From: JAKAFX01 sp049965715
GTDB taxonomy: Archaea > Thermoplasmatota > Thermoplasmata > Thermoplasmatales > Thermoplasmataceae
Reading direction: 5' to 3'
Assembly: GCA_049965715.1 (NCBI GenBank)
Contig: JBMFWA010000009.1
Coordinates: 1-64,000, forward strand
DNA: 64,000 nucleotides
Part shown: positions 24,016 through 33,009 of the stretch, one piece after another
Numbering within the stretch: position 1 is the stretch's first letter
How the letters are laid out: each line of letters starts with the position of its first letter
Notes under the pieces: generated by a model
Databases searched by the model: none
Seen by the model: the letters and a program-made list of their open reading frames with translations, nothing else
Told to the model about the DNA's origin: nothing
Program-made: the position numbers and the translations under genes

Positions 24016-25070
24016 TCGTAAGGGAGGGGGATATCAGGTTTCACGCCGGTTCAGAAAATCTTGGGCCCGGTCCCGGCTCAAGGTCTGCCGGTTTTTACAA
24101 CACTTCTCAGTCGCTCAACAGGAATATCACGGAGTGCTTCCTGAGCAGTATAAAACCGTCAAATGTTCTGGACGGATTTGGTGGCACAGGAGTAAGAGGT
24201 ATAAGGATTCAGAAGGAACTGGGACTCAATGTGACAATAGCCGAACCGAATCCAAAATCCATGGAAATAATCCGGGAGAACTGCAAGATGAATGATGTTC
24301 ATCCGGATCTTTTCGAAGGAAGATTCGAGGCTGCTGTGACGCAAGATCTATATGATTATTTGGACATCGATCCCTATGGAACTCCGATACCATTTATTTT
24401 CCCGGCCCTCTCGTATGTCAGGAACCATGGGTACATCGGTATCACCGCCACCGACCTGACAGGTCTCACTGGATCCACACCGCAAAAAACTCTTCGCAGA
24501 TATCAGGCAAGTATAGAGTGTGATTCATTCAAACATGAGATGGGAATCAGGCTGCTGATATCAACCATCATCAGGTATGCAGCTTCAATTGATATGGCGG
24601 CGTACCCGGTCATGTCTCTCTGGCATTCCCATTATTACAGGGTTTTCTTCAGGGTGGATCATGGATCAGGCAGGGCGGATCAGCTTATGGACAGGATCGG
24701 GATCATCGATAAGTACACCGATCTGACAAGATCGGCACCCAATAATATTGAGGGACCGGTTTGGAAGGGGAACCTCCAGGATTTTAAGATCATGGAAGAG
24801 ATAAAGATGCCAGTACCCATAGTGAATGATAAGGCAGTGAACAGGTACCTGGAGCTCTTCAGGAACGACGATCTCCAGTTTCTATTTATCGATCTGGCTC
24901 TTGAATCCCAGCACAGGAAGCGTGATATACCGCCGCTCTCGGTGGTCATGGAGAAGCTTTCTGAGAGTGGAATATCAAACGGAAGAACACAGTTCTCCTA
25001 CCGTGGTATAAAGACTTCCGACCCATCCTATGCAATTTCAATAATAGATGATCTGCTTGAGTCTGGATAA
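24012..25070 (+). CDS. trm1: tRNA (guanine26-N2)-dimethyltransferase
   Basis: SAM-dependent enzyme that makes m2,2G at position 26 of tRNA. In 352 residues the SAM-binding strand VLDGFGGTGVRGIR lies at about 52-65, the catalytic motif DIDPYGTP at about 116-123, and ATDLTGLTGSTP follows. The C-terminal half is the Trm1-specific domain. The length is slightly short compared with typical archaeal Trm1 (about 370-390). The start is TTG within the overlap TTGA with the NTPase gene. This is a core archaeal/eukaryotic enzyme. Confidence 0.92.
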   Translation: MIVREGDIRFHAGSENLGPGPGSRSAGFYNTSQSLNRNITECFLSSIKPSNVLDGFGGTGVRGIRIQKELGLNVTIAEPNPKSMEIIRENCKMNDVHPDLFEGRFEAAVTQDLYDYLDIDPYGTPIPFIFPALSYVRNHGYIGITATDLTGLTGSTPQKTLRRYQASIECDSFKHEMGIRLLISTIIRYAASIDMAAYPVMSLWHSHYYRVFFRVDHGSGRADQLMDRIGIIDKYTDLTRSAPNNIEGPVWKGNLQDFKIMEEIKMPVPIVNDKAVNRYLELFRNDDLQFLFIDLALESQHRKRDIPPLSVVMEKLSESGISNGRTQFSYRGIKTSDPSYAISIIDDLLESG

Positions 25071-25107
25071 AATAAATATGGGCGTTGTTTATCCTCTCTA
25101 AATTCTG

Positions 25108-25926
25108 ATGAAGGAATGGATAGGAATTCTGCGTCCCGTGAATGGCGTCATGGGTATATTGGCGACATGGATTTCAGCGTTCATAGGCGTGGGTACAGAC
25201 CTGACGCACTATCTGGTCGCAGTGTCCGCAGGTTCTCTGGTGGTATTCCTCGTGACCTCCGCGGGAAATATTCTGAATGATTATCTTGATGTTGAGACCG
25301 ACCGTGTGAATCATCCGGGAAGACCTCTTGTGACAGGCAAGATCTCCAGGGGAAGCGCGCTTCTGGTCTCAGTAATTCTATTCCTCTCTGCGCCGGTCCT
25401 TTCATATCTTTTCATAAGCATTCTGGCGCTGCTGATAGTAGTGGTTGCAGAAGGCATGCTTGTGCTCTATGAGACAAGAACGAAGGGAATAGGGCTGTCA
25501 GGAAATGCAAGCATAAGCATACTCGTAGGTCTTATTTTCATATTTGGAGGAATATGCGTCAGTTCACTGGACAGGATGATCCTTCTTTTTGGAATGGCGA
25601 GTCTCACGAATTTCTCCAGGGAGATCATAAAAGATATACAGGATATGTCCGGGGACATGGACAGGAAGACCTTCCCTATGACACACGGGGTACGGATGGC
25701 TGAACTGGTTTCGGCTGCGTCGGTGGCAATTGCGATCGCAATTTCTTTCCTCCCTTATTATTACGGCATATTTGGGATATTCTACCTGATGATTGTGATA
25801 CCAACCGATATAATTTTTATAATCTCAATATCTTACCTTAAGGTAAGTGCAGGAAAGAGCCAGCAGGTGTCTAAAATTGCCATGATAATGGGACTTGTCT
25901 CTTTTGCTGTGGGTGGTTACTTTTGA
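25108..25926 (+). CDS. UbiA-type digeranylgeranylglyceryl phosphate synthase
   Basis: Membrane prenyltransferase of 272 residues that adds the second geranylgeranyl chain to geranylgeranylglyceryl phosphate in ether-lipid synthesis. The first Asp-rich motif NDYLDVETD is at 57-65, and the second, KDIQDMSGDMDRK, at about 174-186. About eight to nine helices are visible. The gene directly after it encodes the enzyme for the preceding reaction, overlapping by four bases, which makes this role much likelier than heme O or quinone prenylation. Confidence 0.9.
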   Translation: MKEWIGILRPVNGVMGILATWISAFIGVGTDLTHYLVAVSAGSLVVFLVTSAGNILNDYLDVETDRVNHPGRPLVTGKISRGSALLVSVILFLSAPVLSYLFISILALLIVVVAEGMLVLYETRTKGIGLSGNASISILVGLIFIFGGICVSSLDRMILLFGMASLTNFSREIIKDIQDMSGDMDRKTFPMTHGVRMAELVSAASVAIAIAISFLPYYYGIFGIFYLMIVIPTDIIFIISISYLKVSAGKSQQVSKIAMIMGLVSFAVGGYF

Positions 25927-26681
25927 GTGTATACAACGAGATAATGCAGAAGCTTGAGAAGGGCAAGGTGCATATGACACTGATTGACCCTGCAGCCCAG
26001 TCGTACAAAAGGGGCGGGGAAATTGCAGAGGAGGCTGAAAATGCCGGAACAGACTTCATCATGGTGGGTGGATCGACAAATATAGACACGGATGGAATGG
26101 ATCAGTGCATCGACTATATCCAGCAGTATTCTTCACTGAAGGTCATAATATTCCCGGGTTCCCATGCAATGATAAGTTCAAGGGCAGACGCCATCTACTT
26201 CATGTCGCTCCTGAACTCACGAAACCCGGAGTTCATTATCCGGCAGCAGGCTAGAGGGGCGGTTTATCTCAGGAAGATAGGCATGGAGACCATTCCGATG
26301 GGATACCTTGTCGTGGAGCCCGGCATGACGGTGGGCAGAGTTGGCGAGGTGGACCTGATAGGAAAGGATGATAACGAACGTGCCCTCTCTTTTGCGATTG
26401 CAGCCGAAACATTCGGCATGAAATTCGTGTACCTGGAGGCAGGCAGTGGTGCAGGCTACCCTGTGAAAGAGGAAATGATATCACTGGTGAAGAAGGGGAT
26501 AAACATACCGCTCATCGTGGGAGGGGGAATAAGAACTCCGGCAGCAGCCAGAAACGCTGCCAGAGCTGGAGCAGACATTGTCGTAACTGGAACAGTGGCG
26601 GAAAAGTCTGCAAACGTCACCAGGACGCTCACTCCAATAATATCAGCAATCAAGTCGGAAGTGCTGATGGATAAGATTTAA
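25923..26681 (+). CDS. Geranylgeranylglyceryl phosphate synthase
   Basis: A TIM-barrel prenyltransferase of 252 residues that forms the first ether bond between sn-glycerol 1-phosphate and geranylgeranyl diphosphate, the step that defines archaeal lipids. Key segments are HMTLIDPAAQ with the Mg-binding Asp22, YLEAGSGAG, VGGGIRTP and the phosphate-binding GADIVVTGT. The start is TTG in the overlap with the UbiA gene. The soluble group II enzymes have this length. Confidence 0.94.
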   Translation: MSVYNEIMQKLEKGKVHMTLIDPAAQSYKRGGEIAEEAENAGTDFIMVGGSTNIDTDGMDQCIDYIQQYSSLKVIIFPGSHAMISSRADAIYFMSLLNSRNPEFIIRQQARGAVYLRKIGMETIPMGYLVVEPGMTVGRVGEVDLIGKDDNERALSFAIAAETFGMKFVYLEAGSGAGYPVKEEMISLVKKGINIPLIVGGGIRTPAAARNAARAGADIVVTGTVAEKSANVTRTLTPIISAIKSEVLMDKI

Positions 26682-26703
26682 AGCCGGAAGGGATTGCCTC
26701 CCA

Positions 26704-26955
26704 ATGGTTAAGATCGGTATAGAAATCGAATACCTCCCGGGTGTTGAAGATCCTGAAGCAATCAACATCGAGAAGAACCTCAAGGTGCTGGGATTCAAGA
26801 CAGTTGACAGGGTAACCATAAAAAAATTTTATGAGATTGAAGTCTCCGACAGTGACAGGACGCCTGAGAAAACTGCCCAAAAACTCGCAGAAAAGCTCCT
26901 TGCCAACAAAATAATCCAGAAGTACAACATAAGGAAGGTAGAGCAGGTCAGATGA
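26704..26955 (+). CDS. purS: FGAM synthase subunit PurS
   Basis: An 83-residue small subunit of phosphoribosylformylglycinamidine synthase that bridges PurL and PurQ. The pattern EIEYLPGVEDPEAINIEKNL followed by VKFY-like strand IKKFYEIEV is the PurS fold. It overlaps purL by four bases (ATGA). PurQ, the glutaminase, is not in this window and must be elsewhere. Confidence 0.92.
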   Translation: MVKIGIEIEYLPGVEDPEAINIEKNLKVLGFKTVDRVTIKKFYEIEVSDSDRTPEKTAQKLAEKLLANKIIQKYNIRKVEQVR

Positions 26956-29264
26956 GCAGAAAAACTGATAAATATATCGCCAGGGAGATACCGATACGCG
27001 AGCTCAATCTGAGTGATCTTGAAAAATTGAGTGATTCAATGGGCCTTGCGCTCAACATTGAGGAAATGAGAAGACTTCAGGAATATTTTACAGGTCTGGG
27101 CAGAAATCCGACAGATGTAGAGATTCAGGCCATGGCACAGGCCTGGAGTGAACACTGCGGATACAAGTCTTCAAGACTTTATCTTAAAAGATACCTCTCT
27201 GACCTGAGAACAGATTATACTATTCTGGCAATGGAGGATGATGCAGGCGTTGTGGAATTCGACAGGGAAAACGCCTATGTGATCAAGATGGAGAGTCACA
27301 ACCATCCCAGCGCGGTTGAACCTTATGGTGGTGCTGCAACAGGAATAGGGGGAGTGATCAGGGATGTTCTCTGTATGGGTGCTCAGCCGGTTGCGCTGCT
27401 TGACTCGCTTTATTTCGGGAATCCTGACTATGAGGACAGGAAGGGAAGACATCTCTCCACAAGGTTTCTTATGAACGGCATTGTATCAGGCATCAGGGAT
27501 TATGGAAACAGAATAGGTATACCAACAGTTGCTGGTTCAGTTGACTTTCATCCAGGCTATGACACCAATCCCCTCATAAACGCAGGATGTGTAGGGATAG
27601 CAAAGAAGTCTGACATCGTCAGGAGTTTTGTTTCAAAGGTGGGGGATATCCTGGTCATTGCCGGTGGGAGAACTGGCAGGGACGGCCTTCATGGCGTCAA
27701 CTTTGCATCAAGATCAATAAATACAGAGGACAAGAGCAACACAAGATCAGTGCAGCTTGGAAATCCTATAGTCGCGGAACCATTGATTCATGCTATCATA
27801 GAGGTTACCAGGATGGGCATAGTGGATGGCATGAAGGATCTTGGCGGTGGCGGTCTTTCAAGCGCTGTTGGGGAATTATGTTTCGCAGGGGGCGTCAGTG
27901 CAGAGATACATCTTGATAACCTTAAGCTGAAGGAGGAAGGAATGGAACCATGGGAGATATGGGTTAGCGAAAGCCAGGAAAGAATGGTACTGGCAATAGA
28001 ACCCGGCAACCTGGATCAGCTTGCGAGGGTGATGGACAGCTGGGATGTTGAATTTTCTGTGCTTGGCACTGTGACAGAGGGAAATAACCTCAAGATATTC
28101 TTCAGGGGAACAAAGGTCCTGGACCTTGATCTCAGATTCCTGACTTCCGGTCCTGTTTATGCCAGGCATTATATTGAACCAAAGATAAATGACAATCATG
28201 TTGTGGTTCCCGCAGAGCTCAAGGATTATGGCGATTTCATGATCTCTTTCATGTCATCTCCACAAATGTGTTCACGGCAGAGAATAATCCGGCTTTACGA
28301 CTTCACAGTGAGAGCTTCAACAGTGGTGCCACCTCTCACCGGCATGATAAATTCAGAAACGCATTCAGATTCAACCATTATAAAGCCTCTCCGGGATTCA
28401 AACCGGGGGCTTTCGCTTACCACAGGGGCAATGATTAAGCATCTTCAGATGGATCCCTATAGCGGCACCATGATATCCCTGTCGGAAGCCTACAGGAATA
28501 CCATATGTTCAGGCTCAAAGCCTCATTCGGTGATCGATTCTCTAAATTTCGGCAATCCAGAGGATCCTGAAATCATGGGGCAGTTCGTTGAATCCGTCCG
28601 CGCAATCGGGGATTTCTGCAGAAAATTCAATCTTCCAGTGGTTTCCGGCAATGTAAGCCTTTACAATGAAAGCGAAGGGTCAGGCATAATTCCCACTCCA
28701 ACCATATTCATGGCAGGAATAGTGGAGAACGTCGACTATACAATACCCAGCTATTTCCAGTCGGAAGGAAGCATCATAGTGGTAGTGGGAAAGGACTCCA
28801 TGGATCTGTGTGGATCTGAATATGTTGATTTCCTTGGCAAAAAATGTACTTCCAGGGAAACAGTTGATCTTGACGAACTGAACAGAATCGGGACGGCGAT
28901 GGGCCACGCAGTGGAGGAAGGACTCATAAAGTCAGCCCACGATGTTGCACAGGGTGGAATAGCGGCCTGCATTGCAGAAATGTCCTTCGGACTCGAGATC
29001 GGTGCCAATGTTGAACTTTCGCCGCTGTCCTGGGGCAAGAGCAACGTGAAACTATTCTCGGAGGGCGGAAACAGGATAATGGTGGAAATCACGAAGGATT
29101 CTCTGAAAAGAGTCAGGGAAATATTCAGCGAGATAGATTTCAAGCCAATAGGGGAAACCGGCGGGTCAAGAATATTTATCAGCGACCGTTCCCTGCCCCT
29201 CATGGATATTGAGATATCTAAAATTAAGAACGCCTGGATTTCAGGCATGGATAATCTGATCTGA
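26952..29264 (+). CDS. purL: FGAM synthase subunit PurL
   Basis: A 770-residue PurM-like ATPase subunit of small-PurL type, which converts FGAR to FGAM with PurS and PurQ. Residues WSEHCGYKSS (65-74) hold the conserved His, and SHNHPSAVEPYGGAATG (115-131) is the ATP/Mg-binding segment. A second PurM-like half follows (SLNFGNPEDPE, then SAHDVAQGGIAACIAEM). The length is at the upper end of small PurL (usually 710-770). It is complete and in an operon with purS. Confidence 0.96.
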   Translation: MSRKTDKYIAREIPIRELNLSDLEKLSDSMGLALNIEEMRRLQEYFTGLGRNPTDVEIQAMAQAWSEHCGYKSSRLYLKRYLSDLRTDYTILAMEDDAGVVEFDRENAYVIKMESHNHPSAVEPYGGAATGIGGVIRDVLCMGAQPVALLDSLYFGNPDYEDRKGRHLSTRFLMNGIVSGIRDYGNRIGIPTVAGSVDFHPGYDTNPLINAGCVGIAKKSDIVRSFVSKVGDILVIAGGRTGRDGLHGVNFASRSINTEDKSNTRSVQLGNPIVAEPLIHAIIEVTRMGIVDGMKDLGGGGLSSAVGELCFAGGVSAEIHLDNLKLKEEGMEPWEIWVSESQERMVLAIEPGNLDQLARVMDSWDVEFSVLGTVTEGNNLKIFFRGTKVLDLDLRFLTSGPVYARHYIEPKINDNHVVVPAELKDYGDFMISFMSSPQMCSRQRIIRLYDFTVRASTVVPPLTGMINSETHSDSTIIKPLRDSNRGLSLTTGAMIKHLQMDPYSGTMISLSEAYRNTICSGSKPHSVIDSLNFGNPEDPEIMGQFVESVRAIGDFCRKFNLPVVSGNVSLYNESEGSGIIPTPTIFMAGIVENVDYTIPSYFQSEGSIIVVVGKDSMDLCGSEYVDFLGKKCTSRETVDLDELNRIGTAMGHAVEEGLIKSAHDVAQGGIAACIAEMSFGLEIGANVELSPLSWGKSNVKLFSEGGNRIMVEITKDSLKRVREIFSEIDFKPIGETGGSRIFISDRSLPLMDIEISKIKNAWISGMDNLI

Positions 29265-29350
29265 TCCTGTCAGAAAATTCAGACTTCATATTCGCGGCAT
29301 AATTCTGGAATGAGAATAGGTCGTGGCCGATCTGAAAAGAATTGAAATTC

Positions 29351-29689
29351 TTATTTTCTCTGCGATCCGGGTTTCATGGGTCCGCTTCCTTTTCTCCCCT
29401 TTCCCATTCCCATCTGGCCGCCTCTTCCGGATCCACCAGAACGCGATCGGGTCGCCGATGAGGAAAGAACCCTGAGTGCTTCATCAACAGATTTGACACC
29501 ATTCAGCTTTTCAGCGGCATCCCTGTAACCTGCATATTCAAGCCATTTCTGTATGTGTCCCTGTTCAAGGTGCCAGTTCACAAGCGAAGGGTCCGAATTC
29601 CTGAACTTTTCCATCTGTTCCTTCAATTCATCAAGGTTTTTAGCAGTGGCAACCGTACTGTTATATTTTTTGAATTCAAACGCATCCAT
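29351..29689 (-). CDS. DUF5752-like small protein with a Gly/Arg-rich tail
   Basis: A 112-residue protein. Residues 1-75 (FEFKKYNSTVATAKNLDELKEQM, then WHLEQGHIQKWLEYAG) resemble DUF5752-type domains, in which a helix carrying HL-x(3)-HIxxWL is conserved. The last 35 residues are Gly, Ser, Arg and Lys-rich with GRGGQMGMGKGRKG, a low-complexity basic tail suited to RNA or nucleic acid binding. The function is unknown. It appears to be a single gene. Confidence 0.55.
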   Translation of the reverse strand: MDAFEFKKYNSTVATAKNLDELKEQMEKFRNSDPSLVNWHLEQGHIQKWLEYAGYRDAAEKLNGVKSVDEALRVLSSSATRSRSGGSGRGGQMGMGKGRKGSGPMKPGSQRK

Positions 29690-29795
29690 GATTTAATAAG
29701 TAATTCATCCTGCATAAGCTTATTGATCCATTTCCTGGAAATGCGTTGGAAAACTGCTAATATGGACAGTATGCGTGTAAACTGCCCTGGTAACT

Positions 29796-30098
29796 TTACA
29801 GTTCGCTTATTTTACGGGTGGTTTCTCCGCATTCTTTTTCAATGTTCTTGTATGCGGTGTTTACAGTGTCGTTTGCCCCGCCAGTCTCGTTCCTGAGATT
29901 CAGGACGTTTATCAAATAACTCAACTGGGAATCCAGAAGAATGCTCAGGTGCCTCAGACTTTCCTTTTTTTCCTCAGGGAGGTCCCTCCTTCTGGTTGAA
30001 ATAAAACAGTCAAAGTGCACCGATCCGGATTTTGTGAATGTAAACTTTTCACCTGTCTTTACAGGTGCATTGCAGATATAGCATCTGAATTCAGCCAT
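29796..30098 (-). CDS. DUF2175 zinc-binding protein
   Basis: A 100-residue archaeal protein. Residues 5-32 hold a treble-clef-like zinc site (CYICNAPVKTGEKFTF, then VHFDC), which is the DUF2175 pattern. The rest is helical. It may act in transcription or RNA-related roles, but no experimental function is known to me. A promoter-like TTATATCATG lies in the 120-base gap shared with the divergent ABC ATPase gene. Confidence 0.8.
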   Translation of the reverse strand: MAEFRCYICNAPVKTGEKFTFTKSGSVHFDCFISTRRRDLPEEKKESLRHLSILLDSQLSYLINVLNLRNETGGANDTVNTAYKNIEKECGETTRKISEL

Positions 30099-30218
30099 TC
30101 AGCAGTATTGTATTACATGATATAACCTTTGTTTTGATAAACATTCCACCCTGCGTACAAAAATATACCTCGTTACATTATAGAAACAGCCATAACGAAA
30201 TCCCGGAAACGGTGAAAC

Positions 30219-31058
30219 ATGATCAGAACAGAAAACCTGATGAAATCATACAAGAACAATGTGCAGGCGCTGAAAGGTATCAGTACGGTCATGGGAAAAA
30301 GAGTAACTTCCATAATAGGAAGAAACGGGGCCGGAAAGACAACCTTCATCAGAATACTGTCCACGCAACTCATGCCAACGTCGGGCAGCGCCTACATCAA
30401 CGACATAGATGTGATCAGGTTTCCGGAAAAGATCAGGAAAAAGATAGTTAGCATACCTCAGGAAGCCTCTCCCATAGGAATCCTGACTCCATTCGAGATA
30501 GTGAAGATGTACCTTACAGGCAGGGGGCAGTCCCTGCAGGAGTCTACAGTTTCGACAAACCGTGCGCTTGAGGATCTGGGGATCAAGGAGTACAGAAACA
30601 AGCCAACAGATACACTTTCAGGCGGCACGAAGAGAAAGGTATTCGTTGCAATGGCCATTGCCTCAAATGCAGACATAATATTTCTGGATGAACCAACAAC
30701 GGGACTGGACCCAATATCACGCATAGAGGTGTGGTCCGCAATCAAACAGATAGAGGGCGACATTATCCTGACAACACATTACATGGAAGAGGCCAGCGAG
30801 CTTTCCAGCGAAGTCGTGCTGATTGATGACGGCAGAATTATAGAAAAGGGCACAGTGGCGGATCTTATGAAAAGATTTGAGGGGTTTGTGAGGGTCGAAG
30901 GGAAGGACATTGCAGACCCCGCAATCACCATAGGCTCCACCAGGATCAAATATGTGAGGAAGGAGGAGGCGATGGCTTATATCGAAGCGGGCGAAGTTGT
31001 GAAGCCAGTATCTCTGGACGATGTGTTCATTAAGCATGGTGTGGAAATTGAATATTAA
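30219..31058 (+). CDS. ABC exporter ATPase
   Basis: A 279-residue nucleotide-binding subunit of DrrA/CcmA type. Walker A is GRNGAGKTTF (33-42), the signature is LSGGTKRK (127-134), and Walker B is IIFLDEPTTGLDP. The D loop and the His of the switch (TTHYMEE) are intact, so it should be an active ATPase. It overlaps the permease gene by about 23 bases, so the two are translated together. Confidence 0.9.
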   Translation: MIRTENLMKSYKNNVQALKGISTVMGKRVTSIIGRNGAGKTTFIRILSTQLMPTSGSAYINDIDVIRFPEKIRKKIVSIPQEASPIGILTPFEIVKMYLTGRGQSLQESTVSTNRALEDLGIKEYRNKPTDTLSGGTKRKVFVAMAIASNADIIFLDEPTTGLDPISRIEVWSAIKQIEGDIILTTHYMEEASELSSEVVLIDDGRIIEKGTVADLMKRFEGFVRVEGKDIADPAITIGSTRIKYVRKEEAMAYIEAGEVVKPVSLDDVFIKHGVEIEY

Positions 31059-31770
31059 ATTTATATCAACCTTTGCCTGGTATTATGGTTTCAGATCAAT
31101 TGCCAGGGGCCCATCCTATATCATCGCTTCCATGAGCAGTCCCCTGACGCTCCTGTTTCTTGTATACATACTGAGCCATGGGCAGCTTCTGGCTTATGCC
31201 GTGGCAGGGGGCTTTGTATCGCTGGTGGCCACCGTGGCGTTGCAGAGTTCTGGAGACGCAGCATTCCTGAGGTTGCAGCTCAGAATACAGGACCTGTTTG
31301 TCGCAAGTCCGATTTCGTCAACAGACTACATGATTGGAATGACACTCAGTTATGTGGTTTTTTCCGGGCCAGGCATCATACTCTATGCAATACTTGGACT
31401 GGTGTTCCATCTGTTCTCATTTACAGGTACCCTGGTCCTCGTGGTGGTGCTCCTGATCCTGGTAGTTGCAACTTCATCCATCTCATTTATAATTTCCGGA
31501 GCAATAGGTCATGTGAGGAATGTATGGGGTATCGCTGCCATACTTTCGGTGATCATGACCATACTTCCTCCCACGTTTTATCCATATACGTACATCCCCC
31601 GCTTCTACCTATACATCCTTTCCGCATCGCCTGTCACGCCTGCTGCCGTTCTGGTTCAGGGTTATTTCGGGCTTTCGCCGGTCATGCCTGTGATGTGGTT
31701 GATTCTATTTATTGACCTGGCAGTATTTTACATCGCAGCCCGCAAACTGACAAGGTGGAGAGAAGTATGA
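31036..31770 (+). CDS. ABC-2 type permease
   Basis: About 244 residues with six hydrophobic helices, the DrrB/ABC-2 layout. ALQSSGDAAFLRLQLRIQDLFVASPISSTDYMIG contains the coupling-helix region typical of the family. ATG 31036 is preferred, and ATG 31021 would lengthen the overlap with the ATPase. The substrate is unknown: polysaccharide, lipid or drug export are all plausible. It is short compared with the permease at 17026 and has no large ectodomain. Confidence 0.85.
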   Translation: MVWKLNIKFISTFAWYYGFRSIARGPSYIIASMSSPLTLLFLVYILSHGQLLAYAVAGGFVSLVATVALQSSGDAAFLRLQLRIQDLFVASPISSTDYMIGMTLSYVVFSGPGIILYAILGLVFHLFSFTGTLVLVVVLLILVVATSSISFIISGAIGHVRNVWGIAAILSVIMTILPPTFYPYTYIPRFYLYILSASPVTPAAVLVQGYFGLSPVMPVMWLILFIDLAVFYIAARKLTRWREV

Positions 31771-31808
31771 TCCGATGAATGGGTTTCACCAGATCGGTCT
31801 GTCTACCC

Positions 31809-31866
31809 TGTGGGCTTATATCACTCCCACAAAGGAGTTAGCCTGTCCAGCAAATTTGCTTTTTTT
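31809..31866 (+). terminator. Probable terminator region after the ABC exporter
   Basis: A 6-bp stem TGTGGG/CCCACA (31809-31814 and 31826-31831) is followed by the palindrome AGCAAATTTGCT (31849-31860) running directly into six T residues (31861-31866). The combination lies between two plus-strand genes with a fresh promoter after it. Confidence 0.35.
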
Positions 31867-31886
31867 AGCATGGGGATTATTGGGAG

Positions 31887-31897
31887 AAATATTTAAA
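31887..31897 (+). promoter_or_regulatory. TATA-like box for the zinc-ribbon membrane protein
   Basis: AAATATTTAAA is centred 28 bases upstream of GTG 31920, supporting that start over TTG 31911. Confidence 0.45.
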
Positions 31898-31919
31898 TCA
31901 GGACAGCCCATTGAAGTTC

Positions 31920-32972
31920 GTGACTAAGATTTGCCCAAATTGTGGGCAGGAAAACCTTGACACATTTCTTTTCTGCAAAAACTGTGGTGCAAGCCTTGCC
32001 AAGGCCACAATTAAGGAGGATAAAAAGAACAATCAAGTGAAAACTACAACAGAGAACGTGAAGTCATCGTTCAACTTTTCCCTGATCCTGATAATAGGCG
32101 CAGCTGCAATGACCGTTGGCTTCATGATTCAGGGGATAGCTCAGATCGTACTTTTCACAGGTGAGATGTATGATCACCCAGTATATTCGCCCGCGATAGT
32201 ATCTCTTGGTGCAGGAATTGCTTCATCCATCGTCTTTATCATAATTTCCGTGTATCTAATGTTCATAGCGCTCAGGTACAGTCTCCCGGAAAGACTTGGG
32301 AATATTTCCATCCTGATATTCCTGATGCTGGTACTCATGGGAATCTCTTTTGTGATGTCTGGTCAGCCTGTCTCAGGTTTCGATCTCTTTGTGGCAGGAA
32401 GCCTGGTATTTGTCGCAGCAATGGTTGACATTTTTGAGTCCCAGGAGGCAAAGGTTTCATCGAGAATGATCGCAATTGTGGGAAGCGTGTTCGCTTTTCT
32501 GGCATTTTATGCAAATCCATTTATCCTGAGTCCTTCCTCCATACTGTTAGTTGTGCTTCAATCAGAATCAGTTCCTGTGTTTCTATTTGAAGTGTTCGGA
32601 TTTTTCGGTTCTTATGGATTCATTTCGATCGCTGCGATTCTCATAGCCCTTGTCTCGTCTGCATTTTACTCCATTGTCAGGGTGAGCCTGCAGAGAAGGA
32701 TGGCTGAACTGTTTCTCTTGCTTTCTTCGCTGCTGTTTGCTTCCGGTATTCTTGTGACCGGTTATCTCATCACGTCAAACAGCGCACTCATTTCATCAGT
32801 TTCACTTTCTGTTGCGCTACCACTACCAACAATGTCAATCTACACCGCGCTTTTCTCTGCACTCACAATAGCTGTTGGATGGATATTCATTGCCGCTTCA
32901 ATTCTCATAATAGTCTCTATCACTGTGAACATTCTGGAAACCATGGGGGAGGTATTTTCAGCCAGCAATTAG
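31920..32972 (+). CDS. Zinc-ribbon membrane protein, unknown function
   Basis: About 350 residues. The N-terminus is a zinc ribbon with two CxxC pairs (C5, C8, C19, C22), followed by a basic linker of about 30 residues and then about nine membrane helices with short loops. Zinc-ribbon plus multipass architecture is frequent in Thermoplasmata and not tied to one function. I see no catalytic motif. It is a single gene with its own promoter. Confidence 0.65.
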   Translation: MTKICPNCGQENLDTFLFCKNCGASLAKATIKEDKKNNQVKTTTENVKSSFNFSLILIIGAAAMTVGFMIQGIAQIVLFTGEMYDHPVYSPAIVSLGAGIASSIVFIIISVYLMFIALRYSLPERLGNISILIFLMLVLMGISFVMSGQPVSGFDLFVAGSLVFVAAMVDIFESQEAKVSSRMIAIVGSVFAFLAFYANPFILSPSSILLVVLQSESVPVFLFEVFGFFGSYGFISIAAILIALVSSAFYSIVRVSLQRRMAELFLLLSSLLFASGILVTGYLITSNSALISSVSLSVALPLPTMSIYTALFSALTIAVGWIFIAASILIIVSITVNILETMGEVFSASN

Positions 32973-33009
32973 GCACAATTATTTTTAATCAACCAGGCAA
33001 TTAACTATC

